Source: Burkholderia mayonis (GTDB lineage: Bacteria; Pseudomonadota; Gammaproteobacteria; Burkholderiales; Burkholderiaceae). From it: DNA of 64,000 bases. This document shows, piece by piece, positions 1 to 9,496 of this stretch. The notes beneath the pieces are model-generated. The model was not told the DNA's origin. It ran no database searches and saw only the letters and a list, made by a program, of their open reading frames with translations. The position numbers and the translations under genes are program-made. Location: positions 1,178,001 through 1,242,000 of the forward strand of contig NZ_CP013386.1 in the NCBI RefSeq assembly GCF_001523745.2, written 5' to 3'. How positions within the stretch are numbered: the stretch's first letter is position 1; each line of letters opens with the position of its first letter.

Positions 1-713
1 ACCTCGGCCATGTTCCAGCCGTTCGACGTGCCGACGTCCATGTATTCGATGAAGCGAAGTACGACGCCCGTGCCTTTGAAGCGGCGCGCCATCTGCACGA
101 TCTCGGCGTCGTTCGTGCCGCGCTTGACGACCATGTTGACCTTCACGGGCGTGAGGCCCGCCGCCCGGGCGGCGAAGATGCCGTCGAGCACGTCGGCGCT
201 TGCGAAGTCGGCGTCGTTCATCCGCTTGAAGAGCGCATCGTCGAGCGCGTCGAGGCTGACCGTCACGCGCGACAGCCCCGCATCCCGCAGGCTTTTCGCC
301 TTGCGCGCGAGGAGCGAGCCGTTGGTCGTGAGCGTAAGGTCGAGCGGCCGGCCCGCGACGGTCGTCATTTGCGCGAGGCGCTCGATCAGGAATTCGATGT
401 TCTTGCGCAAGAGCGGCTCGCCGCCCGTAATGCGGATTTTCTCGACGCCGTGTGCGACGAAAAGCCGCGCGAGACGCTCGATTTCCTCGAGTGTCAGGAG
501 CGCGCTGTGCGGCAGGAACGGATAGTCCTTGCCGAACACGGTGCGCGGCATGCAGTACACGCATCGGAAGTTGCAGCGGTCCGTGACCGAGATGCGCAGG
601 TCGCGCAACGGGCGCGCCAAGGCGTCGCGCAGTGTGCCGCTCGGCGCGAGCAGGGCGCCGGACAGATCGGGCGCTGCGCTGACCGGGGTCACGGGAATGA
701 TGCGTCGGGACAT
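1..713 (-). CDS. moaA: GTP 3',8-cyclase MoaA, C-terminus cut by window edge
   Basis: This is the first enzyme of molybdenum cofactor synthesis, a radical-SAM protein that converts GTP to 3',8-cyclo-7,8-dihydro-GTP. Reading the minus strand from the ATG at 713 gives [14 protein letters not shown], then [20 protein letters not shown]. This contains the radical-SAM cluster motif CxxxCxxC (C-NFR-C-VY-C) at about residues 48-55, followed by the MP typical of MoaA. About 237 codons are visible of a family length near 330-370, so the C-terminal second cluster lies outside the window. No in-frame start exists just upstream of 713. A GGAGG about 20 bases further upstream is too distant to be an ideal ribosome site, so the start is likely but not certain. 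Confidence 0.9.
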   Translation of the reverse strand, partial: MSRRIIPVTPVSAAPDLSGALLAPSGTLRDALARPLRDLRISVTDRCNFRCVYCMPRTVFGKDYPFLPHSALLTLEEIERLARLFVAHGVEKIRITGGEPLLRKNIEFLIERLAQMTTVAGRPLDLTLTTNGSLLARKAKSLRDAGLSRVTVSLDALDDALFKRMNDADFASADVLDGIFAARAAGLTPVKVNMVVKRGTNDAEIVQMARRFKGTGVVLRFIEYMDVGTSNGWNMAE

Positions 714-803
714 GAGCGTTGCAAGATGAGCTAGACCTCCATTCTAGCTGGAAGCGGCAGGCGGGGCCGGGCATGGAAACCCGCAGAATCCGAGCACAGA
801 CAA

Positions 804-832
804 AAAAGCCCGCCTTTTCGGGGCGGGCTTTT
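804..832. terminator. Bidirectional intrinsic terminator between rne and moaA
   Basis: AAGCCCGCC and GGCGGGCTT form a GC-rich stem with a short TTTTCG-type loop. The stem is flanked by an A-run on the left and a T-run on the right, so it can work on either strand. It lies about 20 bases beyond the rne stop codon on the minus strand, where it would end the rne transcript. Confidence 0.75.
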
Positions 833-852
833 TCGTGCGATGGACGACCGAA

Positions 853-3800
853 TCAGCGGTGCGTCGTCTCGACTTGCTGCATCGGCGCCGTTTCGACGGG
901 CGGCAGCGGCTTGCGTTCGCGCGGCGCACGGACGGGCGGCGCGATCTGCGCGGCGGCGGCTTGCGCCGCGCGCAGCTTGTCCGTGTCCGTGTTGACCCAG
1001 ACGAGTCCGGCGGATTCGAGCACCGTTTCGAGGCTCGCGCTCGGGGCTGCTACCGCAGCCGGTGCGACGGCCTCGGCGACGGCCGCCGACGGTGCTTGTG
1101 TCTCGGCGACGGTGGCCGGCTCGTGCGCGACGCTTGCCTCGGCAGGGGCGACTGCGGCGGGCGCGGGCTGCGGCTCGACGACTGCCGGGGCCGGCTTGGC
1201 GATCGGGGTCGGAGCAACCGCCGGGGCGGTGGCTTCGGACGCTTCCGCGGCAGGCGCTTCGGCCGGCGTGGCTTCAGCGGGAGCAGCGTTGGCCGGAGCG
1301 GCTTGCTCGTGCGTGCTTTCGACCGGAGCCGGTTCGGCATGCGTCGCAGCCGGCGCGGCTTCCGCAGGTGCTTCGACGGCACGAGCCGGCGCTGCGGCGA
1401 TCGGCTCGGCCGAAACGGCAGGCGCTTCGGCGGCCGCTTGCGCCTCGACCTTCACGCCGCGCTCGACGTGAGCGATCGCTTCCGTGGCGACTGCCGCGGC
1501 CGCAACCGCCGCCACGCCTGCACCCGCTTGTCCGGCGTGCTGCGGCTCGTGGTCGGCGATTGGCGCGAAGCCTTGCGGCGCTTCGGCTGCGTATGCGGCC
1601 GTTTCGGCCGTCGCGCCTTCGCTGGCTTCCGCCGCTTGTGCTGCGCCTGCGGTTTCGTCTTCACGCTCGCGGCGGCCACCGCGGCGACCGCGGCGGCGAC
1701 GGCGGCGTTCCTCGCCGTCGCGGGCGTTCGAATCCGCTTCGACGCCGGCTTCCGCGCCGGGCGCATGAGCCGGCTGCTCGATCGGCTCCGCGTGGGCGCT
1801 TTCGCCGCGGTTCACGGTTTCGAGCGTTGCGACGTGCGGGACCGGCTTGCGGCGCTCGCCGCGTTCACGGCGCTCGCTGCGCGGCGCTTCAGCGGCATCG
1901 GCTGTCTCCGCGCGCTCACGCGGCTCACGCGGCTCACGTTGCTCGCGCGGCTCACGGGTTTCGCGTGCTTCGCGGCCTTCGCGGCCTTCGCGATTGTCCC
2001 GGCCGCCGCGTGCTTCACGACCTTCACGACCTTCTCGGGCCTCGCGGCCTTCGCGCGGTTCGCGGGTTTCCTTGGCTTCGCGCTCGGCGCGCGGGGCCTG
2101 ACCGCGTCCGCCGCCTGCAGCGGCCTGGTCGCGTCCGCCTGCCTGCTGCGCGCCGCCACTGCCGCGACGGTTGCGGTTGCGATCGCCGCCGCGCTCGGCC
2201 TTCTCACCGCGCTCACCGCGCTCGCGCGCCGGACGCGCGGCCGGTTCCTTGACAGCGGGCGCCGGTGCGGGCGCCACGGCCGGCTGCATGCCGAACAGGT
2301 TCTTCAGCCACTTGACGAAGCCGCCACTTGCTGGCGCGACGGCCACGGGCGCCGCCTCCGGTGCGGGCTGGCGCTGTGGCGCGGGGCTCGGTGCGGGGCG
2401 TTCGGGCGTGATGCCCTTGACGGCCGCTTCCTGGCGCGGCTTCGTTTCCTCGGCGCGCTTGCTGTAGCCGGTTTCCGCCTCGAGCTCGCGGGCGGCTTCC
2501 TCGGCCATCTTCCACGAGGCGCGCGGATCGTCGAGGCGCGCATCGTCGTGACGCAGGCGCTCGAGCTTGTAGTGCGGCGTATCGAGATGCTTGTTCGGGA
2601 TCAGCACGACGCCGACCTTGAAGCGCGACTCGATCTTGTTGATTTCCTGACGCTTTTCGTTGAGCAGGAAGGCGGTCACCTCGACGGGCACCTGACAGTG
2701 GATCGCCGCGGTGTTCTCCTTCATCGCCTCTTCCTGAATGATCCGCAGCACTTGCAGCGCGGACGATTCGGTGTCGCGGATGTGGCCCGTGCCGTTGCAG
2801 CGCGGGCAGGTGACGTGGCTGCCTTCGGACAGCGCCGGGCGCAGGCGCTGGCGCGACAGCTCCATCAGGCCGAAGCGCGAGATCTTGCCCATCTGCACGC
2901 GCGCACGGTCGTGCTTGAGCGCGTCCTTCAGACGCTGCTCGACTTCACGCTGGCTCTTCGCCGACTCCATGTCGATGAAGTCGATCACGATGAGGCCGCC
3001 CAGGTCGCGCAGACGGAGCTGGCGCGCGACTTCGTCGGCCGCTTCGAGGTTCGTGCGGGTCGCCGTCTCCTCGATGTCCGCGCCCTTCGTCGCGCGCGCC
3101 GAGTTCACGTCGATCGCGACGAGCGCCTCGGTGTGATCGATCACGATCGCGCCGCCCGACGGCAGCGGCACCGTGCGCGAGTACGCGGTCTCGATCTGGT
3201 GCTCGATCTGGAAGCGCGAGAAGAGGGGGACGTCGTCGTGATAGCGCTTCACCTTGCCGACGTTGTCGGGCATCACGATGTCCATGAATGCGCGGGCCTG
3301 ATCGTAGATCTCTGTCGTGTCGATCAGGATTTCGCCGATGTCCGGCTGGAAATAGTCCCGGATCGCGCGGATCACGAGGCTCGATTCGAGGTAGATCAGC
3401 ATCGGCTGGCCGGGATGGCCGCTTTGCGACGCCGCCTCGATCGCGTGCCAGAGCTGCAGCAGGTAGTTCAGGTCCCATTGCAGTTCCTCGGCGCTGCGGC
3501 CGATGCCCGCCGTGCGGGCGATCATGCTCATGCCGTCGGGGATCTGAAGCTGCGCCATCGTCTCGCGCAGCTCCTGGCGCTCGTCGCCCTCGATGCGGCG
3601 CGACACGCCGCCGCCGCGCGGGTTGTTCGGCATCAGCACGAGGTAGCGGCCGGCGAGCGAGATGAACGTGGTGAGCGCCGCGCCCTTGTTGCCGCGCTCC
3701 TCCTTTTCGACCTGGACGATCAGCTCCTGGCCTTCGCGCAGTGCGTCCTGGATGCGCGCGGAGCGCATGTCGACGCCTTCCTTGAAGTACTGGCGGGCGA

Positions 3801-4017
3801 CTTCCTTGAACGGCAGGAAGCCGTGGCGGTCTTCGCCGTAGTTGACGAAGCAGGCTTCGAGCGACGGTTCGATGCGGGTGACGACGCCCTTGTAGATATT
3901 GCCTTTGCGTTGTTCGCGTCCGGCGGTTTCGATGTCGATGTCGATGAGCTTCTGCCCATCGACGATGGCGACGCGCAGTTCTTCCTGCTGCGTCGCATTG
4001 AACAGCATGCGTTTCAT
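853..4017 (-). CDS. rne: Ribonuclease E
   Basis: This is the main endoribonuclease of RNA decay and rRNA/tRNA processing and the scaffold of the degradosome. The 1054-residue protein opens [20 protein letters not shown]. An S1 RNA-binding domain (about 35-120) includes [20 protein letters not shown]. The DNase-I-like catalytic core carries the acidic metal sites in [11 protein letters not shown] and [10 protein letters not shown]. The Zn-link [10 protein letters not shown] falls near residues 403-412, as in E. coli. After about residue 530 the chain becomes low complexity: Arg/Gly-rich, then dense Arg-Glu repeats (about 640-740), then a long Ala/Glu/Pro tail, which is the expected disordered scaffold. 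The gene diverges from rluC across a 722-base gap, as in E. coli, where the long rne leader mediates autoregulation. Autoregulation here is inferred. Confidence 0.97.
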   Translation of the reverse strand: MKRMLFNATQQEELRVAIVDGQKLIDIDIETAGREQRKGNIYKGVVTRIEPSLEACFVNYGEDRHGFLPFKEVARQYFKEGVDMRSARIQDALREGQELIVQVEKEERGNKGAALTTFISLAGRYLVLMPNNPRGGGVSRRIEGDERQELRETMAQLQIPDGMSMIARTAGIGRSAEELQWDLNYLLQLWHAIEAASQSGHPGQPMLIYLESSLVIRAIRDYFQPDIGEILIDTTEIYDQARAFMDIVMPDNVGKVKRYHDDVPLFSRFQIEHQIETAYSRTVPLPSGGAIVIDHTEALVAIDVNSARATKGADIEETATRTNLEAADEVARQLRLRDLGGLIVIDFIDMESAKSQREVEQRLKDALKHDRARVQMGKISRFGLMELSRQRLRPALSEGSHVTCPRCNGTGHIRDTESSALQVLRIIQEEAMKENTAAIHCQVPVEVTAFLLNEKRQEINKIESRFKVGVVLIPNKHLDTPHYKLERLRHDDARLDDPRASWKMAEEAARELEAETGYSKRAEETKPRQEAAVKGITPERPAPSPAPQRQPAPEAAPVAVAPASGGFVKWLKNLFGMQPAVAPAPAPAVKEPAARPARERGERGEKAERGGDRNRNRRGSGGAQQAGGRDQAAAGGGRGQAPRAEREAKETREPREGREAREGREGREARGGRDNREGREGREARETREPREQREPREPRERAETADAAEAPRSERRERGERRKPVPHVATLETVNRGESAHAEPIEQPAHAPGAEAGVEADSNARDGEERRRRRRGRRGGRREREDETAGAAQAAEASEGATAETAAYAAEAPQGFAPIADHEPQHAGQAGAGVAAVAAAAVATEAIAHVERGVKVEAQAAAEAPAVSAEPIAAAPARAVEAPAEAAPAATHAEPAPVESTHEQAAPANAAPAEATPAEAPAAEASEATAPAVAPTPIAKPAPAVVEPQPAPAAVAPAEASVAHEPATVAETQAPSAAVAEAVAPAAVAAPSASLETVLESAGLVWVNTDTDKLRAAQAAAAQIAPPVRAPRERKPLPPVETAPMQQVETTHR

Positions 4018-4739
4018 TGAACGACTCCAGGCGGTTCTGTCGGCGGCGCGCTCCGCTTGTCATGCGGAACGCGGGACGACGGCAGGCCGCGCCTTGTTGT
4101 GTTGTCACAAGCACGCTGGAGCGGGAACGATGGCGGGAGAATGGCCTGACGAGGCGCGCGCCCATACGACGGGGCGGCGGCCAGAGGGCGCCTGCGAACA
4201 CGGCTTCAAAGCACACGGCGTCGACACTCCGCGCGCCACTGGGCGCGCTAAGCCTCTGACCGGGCACAGCCGCAGGGCGCGGCGCAAAGTGCGCGCGGCG
4301 CCGGATGACGGCATGTACTGCGGCTCGGCCGCAGCGGGGAGTATCGAATCCAGCCCGACTTTCCCGCCTGGGGTGTCCTTCCTTGGTTTTGACGTCGCCA
4401 AGTTCCGCGCTATGGCGGAACCACATCGGGCGCACGCCGTTCTATTCGCAACAGGGAGCTGCGTTGGGCTTACATCGCGCCGCGCCGCAGCTTCCTACAA
4501 ATTCTTTTTGTCCAACATTCCGTTACCGCGGCACGGCTCGGACCGAATCCGCCTGTGGGCGCGATCCCTGCCTGAGCGGGGTGCCGTGCGTGCAACTTGC
4601 TGCTTTCATTCATGAGGACGAGCAGCGCGCCCCGGGCGCAAGTAAAATAACAGTTTGCGCTTGCGCCTCGCGCAGTCCGCCCGAAAACCGGCCGATCAGG
4701 CCGCTTCGCTACGGAAGGCTGCGCAAAATTATATTCAGT
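4018..4739. other. Long rne/rluC divergent intergenic region, likely rne 5' leader
   Basis: No credible gene is seen in this 722-base gap; the open frames read as compositional shadows. It must hold the promoters for rne (leftward) and rluC (rightward). A 7-bp hairpin, GTTCCGC-gctatg-GCGGAAC, sits at 4402-4421, about 390 bases upstream of the rne start. The part nearest rluC becomes AT-rich (AAAATTATATTCAGT directly before the rluC ATG). In E. coli the equivalent gap encodes a long structured rne leader that RNase E itself senses; a similar role here is inference from position. Confidence 0.5.
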
Positions 4740-5747
4740 ATGAATGAGTTAGGCAAAAAATCCCATAATTCGGTCGCAAGCGGTCAGGTTTCGCTCATCG
4801 AGATCGACGACGGCGCCGCCGGTCAGCGCATCGACAACTTCCTCTTGCGTGTCTGCAAAGGCGTGCCGAAGAGTCATATTTACCGGATCCTCCGCAGCGG
4901 CGAAGTCCGCGTGAACAAGGGCCGGGTCGACGCGCAATACCGGCTTGCGCACGGCGACGTCGTGCGCGTGCCGCCCGTGCGCGTCGCGGCGGCCGACCTC
5001 GCGCGCGCGGCCGGGCCTGGGCCCGTGCCCGCCGCGGAATTCGAGATCCTGTTCGAGGACGACGCGATCATCGCGCTCAACAAGCCGGCGGGCGTCGCCG
5101 TGCACGGCGGCAGCGGGGTCGCGTTCGGCGTGATCGAGCAGATGCGTCATGCGCGGCCGCACGCGAAATTCCTGGAACTCGTGCACCGGCTCGACCGCGA
5201 GACGTCGGGCATCCTGATGCTCGCGAAGAAGCGTTCGGCGCTCGTCGGACTGCACGAGCAGATCCGCGAAAACCGGATGGACAAGCGCTACTTCGCGTGC
5301 GTGCACGGCGAGTGGGCGCCCGACTGGGGCCGCCGCCGCGCGGTGAAGGTGCCTCTGTTCAAGTACTCGACGCCCGACGGCGAGCGGCGCGTGCGGGTTC
5401 AGGAAGACGGACTGCCGTCGCATACGGTGTTCAATCTCGTCAACTGCTGGCCGGGCTACGCGCTCGTCGAAGCGGAACTCAAAACGGGGCGGACCCATCA
5501 GATTCGCGTGCACCTCGCTCATCTCGGCCTGCCGATCGTCGGCGACGCGAAATACGGCGATTTCGCGCTGAACAAGGCGCTCGCCCGCGCGAACGCGGTG
5601 CCGTCGCTCAAGCGGATGTTCCTGCATGCGCACCGGCTGCGCCTCGCGCATCCGCTGACGGGCGAGCCGCTGCAGTTCGACGCGCCGCTGCCCGCCGAGT
5701 GCCGGCACTTTCTCGATCAACTCACCGACTTGCGCGATTCCGCGTGA
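4740..5747 (+). CDS. rluC: 23S rRNA pseudouridine synthase RluC
   Basis: This enzyme isomerises specific uridines in 23S rRNA helix 39 to pseudouridine. The 335-residue product begins MNELGKKSHNSVASGQVS. An S4 RNA-binding domain follows (about 20-80, with GQRIDNFLLRVCKGVPKSHI). The RluA-type catalytic domain has the active-site Asp in VHRLDRETSGIL and the later motif ELKTGRTHQIRVHLAHLGLP. The frame stays open upstream to 4305, but that extension has no family resemblance. The start at 4740 lacks a clear Shine-Dalgarno site and sits just after an AT-rich stretch. The next gene begins within a few bases of the stop. RluC rather than RluD or RluA is favoured by the S4 domain and the location opposite rne. 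Confidence 0.93.
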   Translation: MNELGKKSHNSVASGQVSLIEIDDGAAGQRIDNFLLRVCKGVPKSHIYRILRSGEVRVNKGRVDAQYRLAHGDVVRVPPVRVAAADLARAAGPGPVPAAEFEILFEDDAIIALNKPAGVAVHGGSGVAFGVIEQMRHARPHAKFLELVHRLDRETSGILMLAKKRSALVGLHEQIRENRMDKRYFACVHGEWAPDWGRRRAVKVPLFKYSTPDGERRVRVQEDGLPSHTVFNLVNCWPGYALVEAELKTGRTHQIRVHLAHLGLPIVGDAKYGDFALNKALARANAVPSLKRMFLHAHRLRLAHPLTGEPLQFDAPLPAECRHFLDQLTDLRDSA

Positions 5748-5752
5748 CACGC

Positions 5753-6412
5753 ATGGCCCGACAGCAATTTGATCTGATCGTCTTCGACTGGGACGGCACA
5801 CTGATGGATTCGACCGCGCACATCGCGCAGTCCATCCAGGCCGCGTGCCGCGATCTCGGCTTGCCTGCGCCGTCCGACGAGGCTGCCCGCTACGTGATCG
5901 GGCTCGGCCTGCGCGACGCGCTCGCCGTCACCGCGCCGAGCCTCGACCCCGTCGATTATCCGCGGCTCGCCGAGCGCTACCGCTTCCACTATCTCGTCAA
6001 GGATCAGCGGATCGAGCTTTTCGCCGGCGTGCGCGAGATGCTCGACGAGCTGCGCGACACCGGTTATCTGCTCGCCGTCGCGACGGGGAAGGGGCGCGTC
6101 GGCCTGAACCGCGCGCTCGACCAGGCGAAGCTGACGAGCCTTTTCGACGGCACGCGCTGCGCGGACGAGACCTTTTCGAAGCCGCACCCGGCGATGCTGC
6201 AGGAGTTGTCGCGCGAATTAGGGCAGGATCTGGCGCGCACCGTGATGATCGGCGATACGACGCACGACCTGCAGATGGCCGCGAGCGCGGGCGCGGCGGG
6301 CGTCGGCGTCGCGTACGGCGCGCATCCGGCCGATGCGCTCGCGGCGCTGTCGCCGCGTTTCGTCGCGCCGGACGTCGCGTCGCTTGCCGGCTGGCTGCGG
6401 GAGCACGCATGA
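5753..6412 (+). CDS. HAD-superfamily phosphatase, phosphoglycolate phosphatase (Gph)-like
   Basis: This 219-residue HAD hydrolase has the nucleophile motif FDWDGTLMDS (Asp12, Asp14), a helical cap, the Ser/Thr motif region LAVATGKGR, the Lys in SKPHPAM, and the metal motif IGDTTHDLQMA. It resembles Gph/PGP-type phosphatases, but the substrate cannot be told from sequence. An in-frame GTG at 5744, overlapping the rluC stop, is an alternative start three codons upstream. The gene is tightly linked to rluC and its TGA overlaps the ATG of the Rieske gene, so the three are probably one transcript. The HAD assignment is firm; the phosphoglycolate activity is only a guess. Confidence 0.88.
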   Translation: MARQQFDLIVFDWDGTLMDSTAHIAQSIQAACRDLGLPAPSDEAARYVIGLGLRDALAVTAPSLDPVDYPRLAERYRFHYLVKDQRIELFAGVREMLDELRDTGYLLAVATGKGRVGLNRALDQAKLTSLFDGTRCADETFSKPHPAMLQELSRELGQDLARTVMIGDTTHDLQMAASAGAAGVGVAYGAHPADALAALSPRFVAPDVASLAGWLREHA

Positions 6413-6804
6413 CAGGCGGCGACGACGCCCGCTTCGTGTGCGCGGCCGACGCGCTCGTCGACGGCGGCGCGGGCGTGCGGCTCGACGCGACGCTGCGCGG
6501 CGAGCCCGTCGTCGTGTTCTTCGTTCGCTACGAGGGGCGCGCGTACGGTTACCTGAACCGCTGCGCGCACGTGCCGATGGAACTAGACTGGGCAGAGGGA
6601 CAGTTCTTCGAATCGTCGGGTTTATACTTGATGTGCGCGACGCACGGCGCGATTTATACGCCGGACACCGGCAAATGCGTCGGCGGCCCGTGCCGCGGTG
6701 CGCGGCTGCGCGCCGTTCAGGTCGACGAGCGGGACACGCCCGACGGCCGCGCGGTGTTTTGGCTGCCCGACGGCGAACTGCGCCCGGCCTTCTCTGACCA
6801 CTGA
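6409..6804 (+). CDS. Small Rieske [2Fe-2S] protein
   Basis: This is a 131-residue stand-alone Rieske-fold protein. The cluster ligands are visible as C-A-H in NRCAHVPMELD and C-A-T-H in LMCATHGAIYTPDTGKC, the CxH...CxxH pattern with about 16 residues between the pairs. There is no catalytic oxygenase domain and no signal peptide, so it is a soluble electron carrier or a ferredoxin-like subunit with an unknown partner. The start overlaps the upstream HAD stop in an ATGA junction, which implies translational coupling. The S49 peptidase begins 9 bases after its stop. Confidence 0.88.
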   Translation: MTGGDDARFVCAADALVDGGAGVRLDATLRGEPVVVFFVRYEGRAYGYLNRCAHVPMELDWAEGQFFESSGLYLMCATHGAIYTPDTGKCVGGPCRGARLRAVQVDERDTPDGRAVFWLPDGELRPAFSDH

Positions 6805-6813
6805 TTTTCACGC

Positions 6814-7815
6814 ATGTCCGATCAAATCAACCCTCCCGATTCGTCATCCCAATCCGCGGCGCGCGCCGCCGCCCGTGAACCGAACTGGGAGCGCGCCGCG
6901 CTCGAGCGCATCGCGCTCGCGGCGATCAAGGAGCAGCGCGCGGCGCGGCGCTGGAAGATCTTCTTCCGATTCGCGTTTCTGTTCGTGCTCGCCGCGCTCG
7001 TCTTTGCATTTTTCAGCTTGTCCGGCGACGGCGGCAAGCTCGCGAGCGGCCGCCACACGGCGGTCGTGACGATCGACGGCGAGATCGCCGCGAGCACCAA
7101 CGCGAATGCCGAGGACATCAATTCCGCGCTCGACAGCGCGTTCGAGGATTCAGGCACGGCAGGCGTCGTGCTGCGTATCAACAGCCCGGGCGGCAGCCCG
7201 GTGCAGGCGGGCATCGTCTACGACGAGATCCGTCGGCTGCGCAAGAAATATCCGGCGAAGCCGCTCTACGTCGTCGTCACCGACATGTGCGCGTCGGGCG
7301 GCTACTACATCGCGTCGGCGGCGGACAAGATCTACGTCGACAAGGCGAGCATCGTCGGCTCGATCGGCGTGCTGATGGACGGCTTCGGCTTCACCGGGCT
7401 GATGGGCAAGCTCGGCGTCGATCGGCGCCTGCACACGTCGGGCGAGAACAAGGGCTTCTTCGATCCGTTCTCGCCGGAGACGCCGAAGATGGACGCGCAC
7501 GCGCAGGAGATGCTCGACGAGATCCACGCGCAGTTCATCAAGGCGGTGAAGGACGGCCGCGGCGCACGGCTGCACGACTCGCCGGACATCTTCTCGGGGC
7601 TCTTCTGGACGGGCGCGAAGAGCATCGAGCTCGGCCTCGCCGACGATTACGGGACGACCGACACCGTCGCGCGCGACGTGCTGAAGGCGCCCGACCTCGT
7701 CGACTACACGGTCAAGGAAAGCCTGACCAACCGCGTCGCGCGCCGGTTCGGCGCGGCGGTCGGCAGCGCCGCGCTGAAGGCGGCCGTCGCCGGCAGCGAG
7801 CTGAAGCTGCGCTGA
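6814..7815 (+). CDS. sppA: S49-family membrane peptidase, short SppA form
   Basis: This is a signal-peptide-peptidase-like serine protease anchored in the inner membrane with its catalytic part outside the cytosol. The 333 residues comprise a charged N-terminus, one membrane segment (about 50-70, RFAFLFVLAALVFAFFSL), and one S49 domain. The nucleophile Ser161 lies in CASGGYYIASAADKIY, preceded by RINSPGGSPV. The probable general-base Lys is K214 in GENKGFFDPFSP. The length fits the short single-domain SppA (the 36-kDa type), not the duplicated E. coli 67-kDa enzyme. It is the last gene of the rluC group and converges on the minus-strand methyltransferase. Confidence 0.9.
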   Translation: MSDQINPPDSSSQSAARAAAREPNWERAALERIALAAIKEQRAARRWKIFFRFAFLFVLAALVFAFFSLSGDGGKLASGRHTAVVTIDGEIAASTNANAEDINSALDSAFEDSGTAGVVLRINSPGGSPVQAGIVYDEIRRLRKKYPAKPLYVVVTDMCASGGYYIASAADKIYVDKASIVGSIGVLMDGFGFTGLMGKLGVDRRLHTSGENKGFFDPFSPETPKMDAHAQEMLDEIHAQFIKAVKDGRGARLHDSPDIFSGLFWTGAKSIELGLADDYGTTDTVARDVLKAPDLVDYTVKESLTNRVARRFGAAVGSAALKAAVAGSELKLR

Positions 7816-7834
7816 CAGCGCGGCTCGCTCACGC

Positions 7835-8557
7835 TCAATTCGCGAGCAGCAGGAAAATCGCCGGGCGCTTGTGCAGATCGGGCACAGGCGCTTTTTTCCA
7901 TGCTCCGGCCGGCCGGCTCGCGATCGTCTCGGTCGGCAGCGTCAGGTCGGCCGCGACGCACACGAGCGTCGACGGCGCGCACGTCGCGACGAGCGTATCG
8001 AGCATCGCGTGATTGCGATATGGCGTCTCGATGAATATCTGCGTCTGCCTCGCCTTGCGCGACTGCTGCTCGAGCTCGCGCAGGCGCTTCGCGCGCGCGG
8101 CGGCGTCGACGGGCAGGTAGCCGTGAAACGCGAAGCTCTGGCCGTTCAGGCCGGACGCCATCAGCGCGAGCAGGATCGAGCTCGGCCCGACGAGCGGCAC
8201 GACCTTCACGCCGCGCTCGTGCGCACGCCGCACGAGAAGCGCGCCGGGATCGGCGACGGCCGGGCAGCCGGCTTCCGACACGAGCCCCGCGTCGGCGCCC
8301 GCGAGCACCGGCGCGAGCAGCTTGTCGATCTCGCCTGCGGGTGTCTTCACGTTCAGCTCGCGGATCTCGATTTCCTGGATCGGCCGTTCGGCGCCGACTT
8401 TCTTCAGGAACGCGCGGGTCGTCTTCGCGTTCTCGCCGATGTAATAGCCGAGCGATGCGGCGCGCGCCTGCACGGCGGCGGGCAGTACGGCCGCCAGCAT
8501 CGCGGCGTCGCCTTCGCCGAGCGTGTTCGGAATCAGATAGAGGGTGCCTGCCGTCAT
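7835..8557 (-). CDS. RsmI-like SAM-dependent methyltransferase (tetrapyrrole-methylase fold)
   Basis: This 240-residue protein starts GTLYLIPNTLGEG, close to but distinct from the GTLYVVATPIGN opening of RsmI. It retains the fold's features: DAGLVSEAGCPAVADPGALLV, VVPLVGPSSILLALMASGL and the IETPYRN motif. It is about 45 residues shorter than typical RsmI, and the N-terminal substrate loop differs, with GYYIGENAKTTRAFLKKV in place of RsmI's AAEDTR region. It is therefore better called an RsmI paralogue than RsmI itself; the substrate is unknown. Its ATG overlaps the maf stop (ATGA), so the two are co-translated on the minus strand. Confidence 0.82.
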   Translation of the reverse strand: MTAGTLYLIPNTLGEGDAAMLAAVLPAAVQARAASLGYYIGENAKTTRAFLKKVGAERPIQEIEIRELNVKTPAGEIDKLLAPVLAGADAGLVSEAGCPAVADPGALLVRRAHERGVKVVPLVGPSSILLALMASGLNGQSFAFHGYLPVDAAARAKRLRELEQQSRKARQTQIFIETPYRNHAMLDTLVATCAPSTLVCVAADLTLPTETIASRPAGAWKKAPVPDLHKRPAIFLLLAN

Positions 8558-9201
8558 CGTCCGTCCGCTCCTGTGGCAGCCGGCGCCGGCGCGCCGAAGA
8601 GCGGGTAGCCGGCCGCGCGCAGCATCCGCGTGAGCGCGATGAGCGGCAGGCCGACGAGCGCGGTCGGATCGTCGGAATCGATCGCGTCGAGGAGCGCGAT
8701 GCCGAGCCCTTCCGATTTCGCGCTGCCCGCGACGTCGTACGGCGTCTCCGCGTGCAAATAGGCGTCGAGTTCGGCGTCGGTCAGCGTGCGGAATCGCACG
8801 CGCGTCACGATGTCCTCGACTTGCGTCGCGCCGGAGCGGCTGTCGTACAGGCAGAGCGCACTGTGGAATTCGACTTCGCGGCCGCGCATCGCCTGCAACT
8901 GCGCGAGCGCGCGCGCGTGCGAGCCCGGCTTGCCGATCTGCAGCCCGTCGAAGGTCGCGACCTGGTCGGAGCCGATCACGAGCGCGCCGTGCGGCGAATT
9001 CGCGCGTTCGGCGGCGGCGCGCGCCTTCGCGGCGGCGAGCCGCAGTGCGGTCGCGGACGGCGTTTCGTCCGGCAACGGTGTTTCGTCGACAGCGGGCGTG
9101 ACGACGTCGAACGGCACGCGCAGGCGTTCGAGGAGCTCGCGCCGGTAGCGCGAGCTGGAGGCGAGAATCAGCCGCGGCGGACTGGAAAGGTTGTCCTGCA
9201 T
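8554..9201 (-). CDS. maf: Maf/YceF nucleotide pyrophosphatase
   Basis: This 215-residue Maf-family protein hydrolyses modified or canonical nucleoside triphosphates to monophosphates. It has the opening motif LILASSSRYRRELLERL, the catalytic acidic motif GSDQVATFDG, the KPGSHARALAQL segment and DPTALVGLPL near the C-terminus. The start at 9201 (MQDNLSS) was chosen over an upstream in-frame start at 9267 because the extra 22 residues are not family-like. It lies back to back with yceD-rpmF-plsX. In E. coli yceF is the Maf gene beside those genes and acts on 7-methyl-GTP, so the YceF subfamily is favoured by context. Confidence 0.9.
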   Translation of the reverse strand: MQDNLSSPPRLILASSSRYRRELLERLRVPFDVVTPAVDETPLPDETPSATALRLAAAKARAAAERANSPHGALVIGSDQVATFDGLQIGKPGSHARALAQLQAMRGREVEFHSALCLYDSRSGATQVEDIVTRVRFRTLTDAELDAYLHAETPYDVAGSAKSEGLGIALLDAIDSDDPTALVGLPLIALTRMLRAAGYPLFGAPAPAATGADGR

Positions 9202-9309
9202 GATGGTGTCGGGTGTCGGTCGGTTCGAAAGATCCGGGGTGGAGGGATCGCCGTTGCCGCGCGGCACGCGGGCGCGTCGCGGCGTCGTGTCAGGCGAAGT
9301 CTTAAGTGT

Positions 9310-9338
9310 TTGACTCGAAAAGATAAAACAGGTATGCT
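9310..9338 (+). promoter_or_regulatory. Sigma70-type promoter for yceD-rpmF-fab genes
   Basis: TTGACT at 9310-9315 and TATGCT at 9333-9338 are separated by exactly 17 bases, a good vegetative promoter. It sits in the maf/yceD divergent gap about 160 bases before the yceD start, and locally the sequence is less GC-rich than the genes around it. It is the only strong candidate seen ahead of this operon. Confidence 0.65.
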
Positions 9339-9496
9339 CTTGCGCTTTTCATCGGCAGGGGTTTTGCGAGCGCCCAACGCGCCAACGGCGGCGCCGGATG
9401 CGTCAGGCATCGGCGCGCGGGACGCGGGGTTGCGCAGGCTGCCTGCACGAACGAGTTGTACCGAGGGTTGATACGGCAGATACGGCAGGAGCGCAC

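Noticed and set aside
835..4020. A 1061-codon open frame on the plus strand opposite rne
   Set aside because: It is an antisense shadow produced by GC-rich codon bias; its translation is an Arg-rich/Leu-rich mixture with no family features, while the opposite strand encodes clear RNase E.
4305..4739. N-terminal extension of RluC by 145 codons
   Set aside because: The extension has no resemblance to pseudouridine synthases and crosses the likely rne leader; the start at 4740 matches the family.
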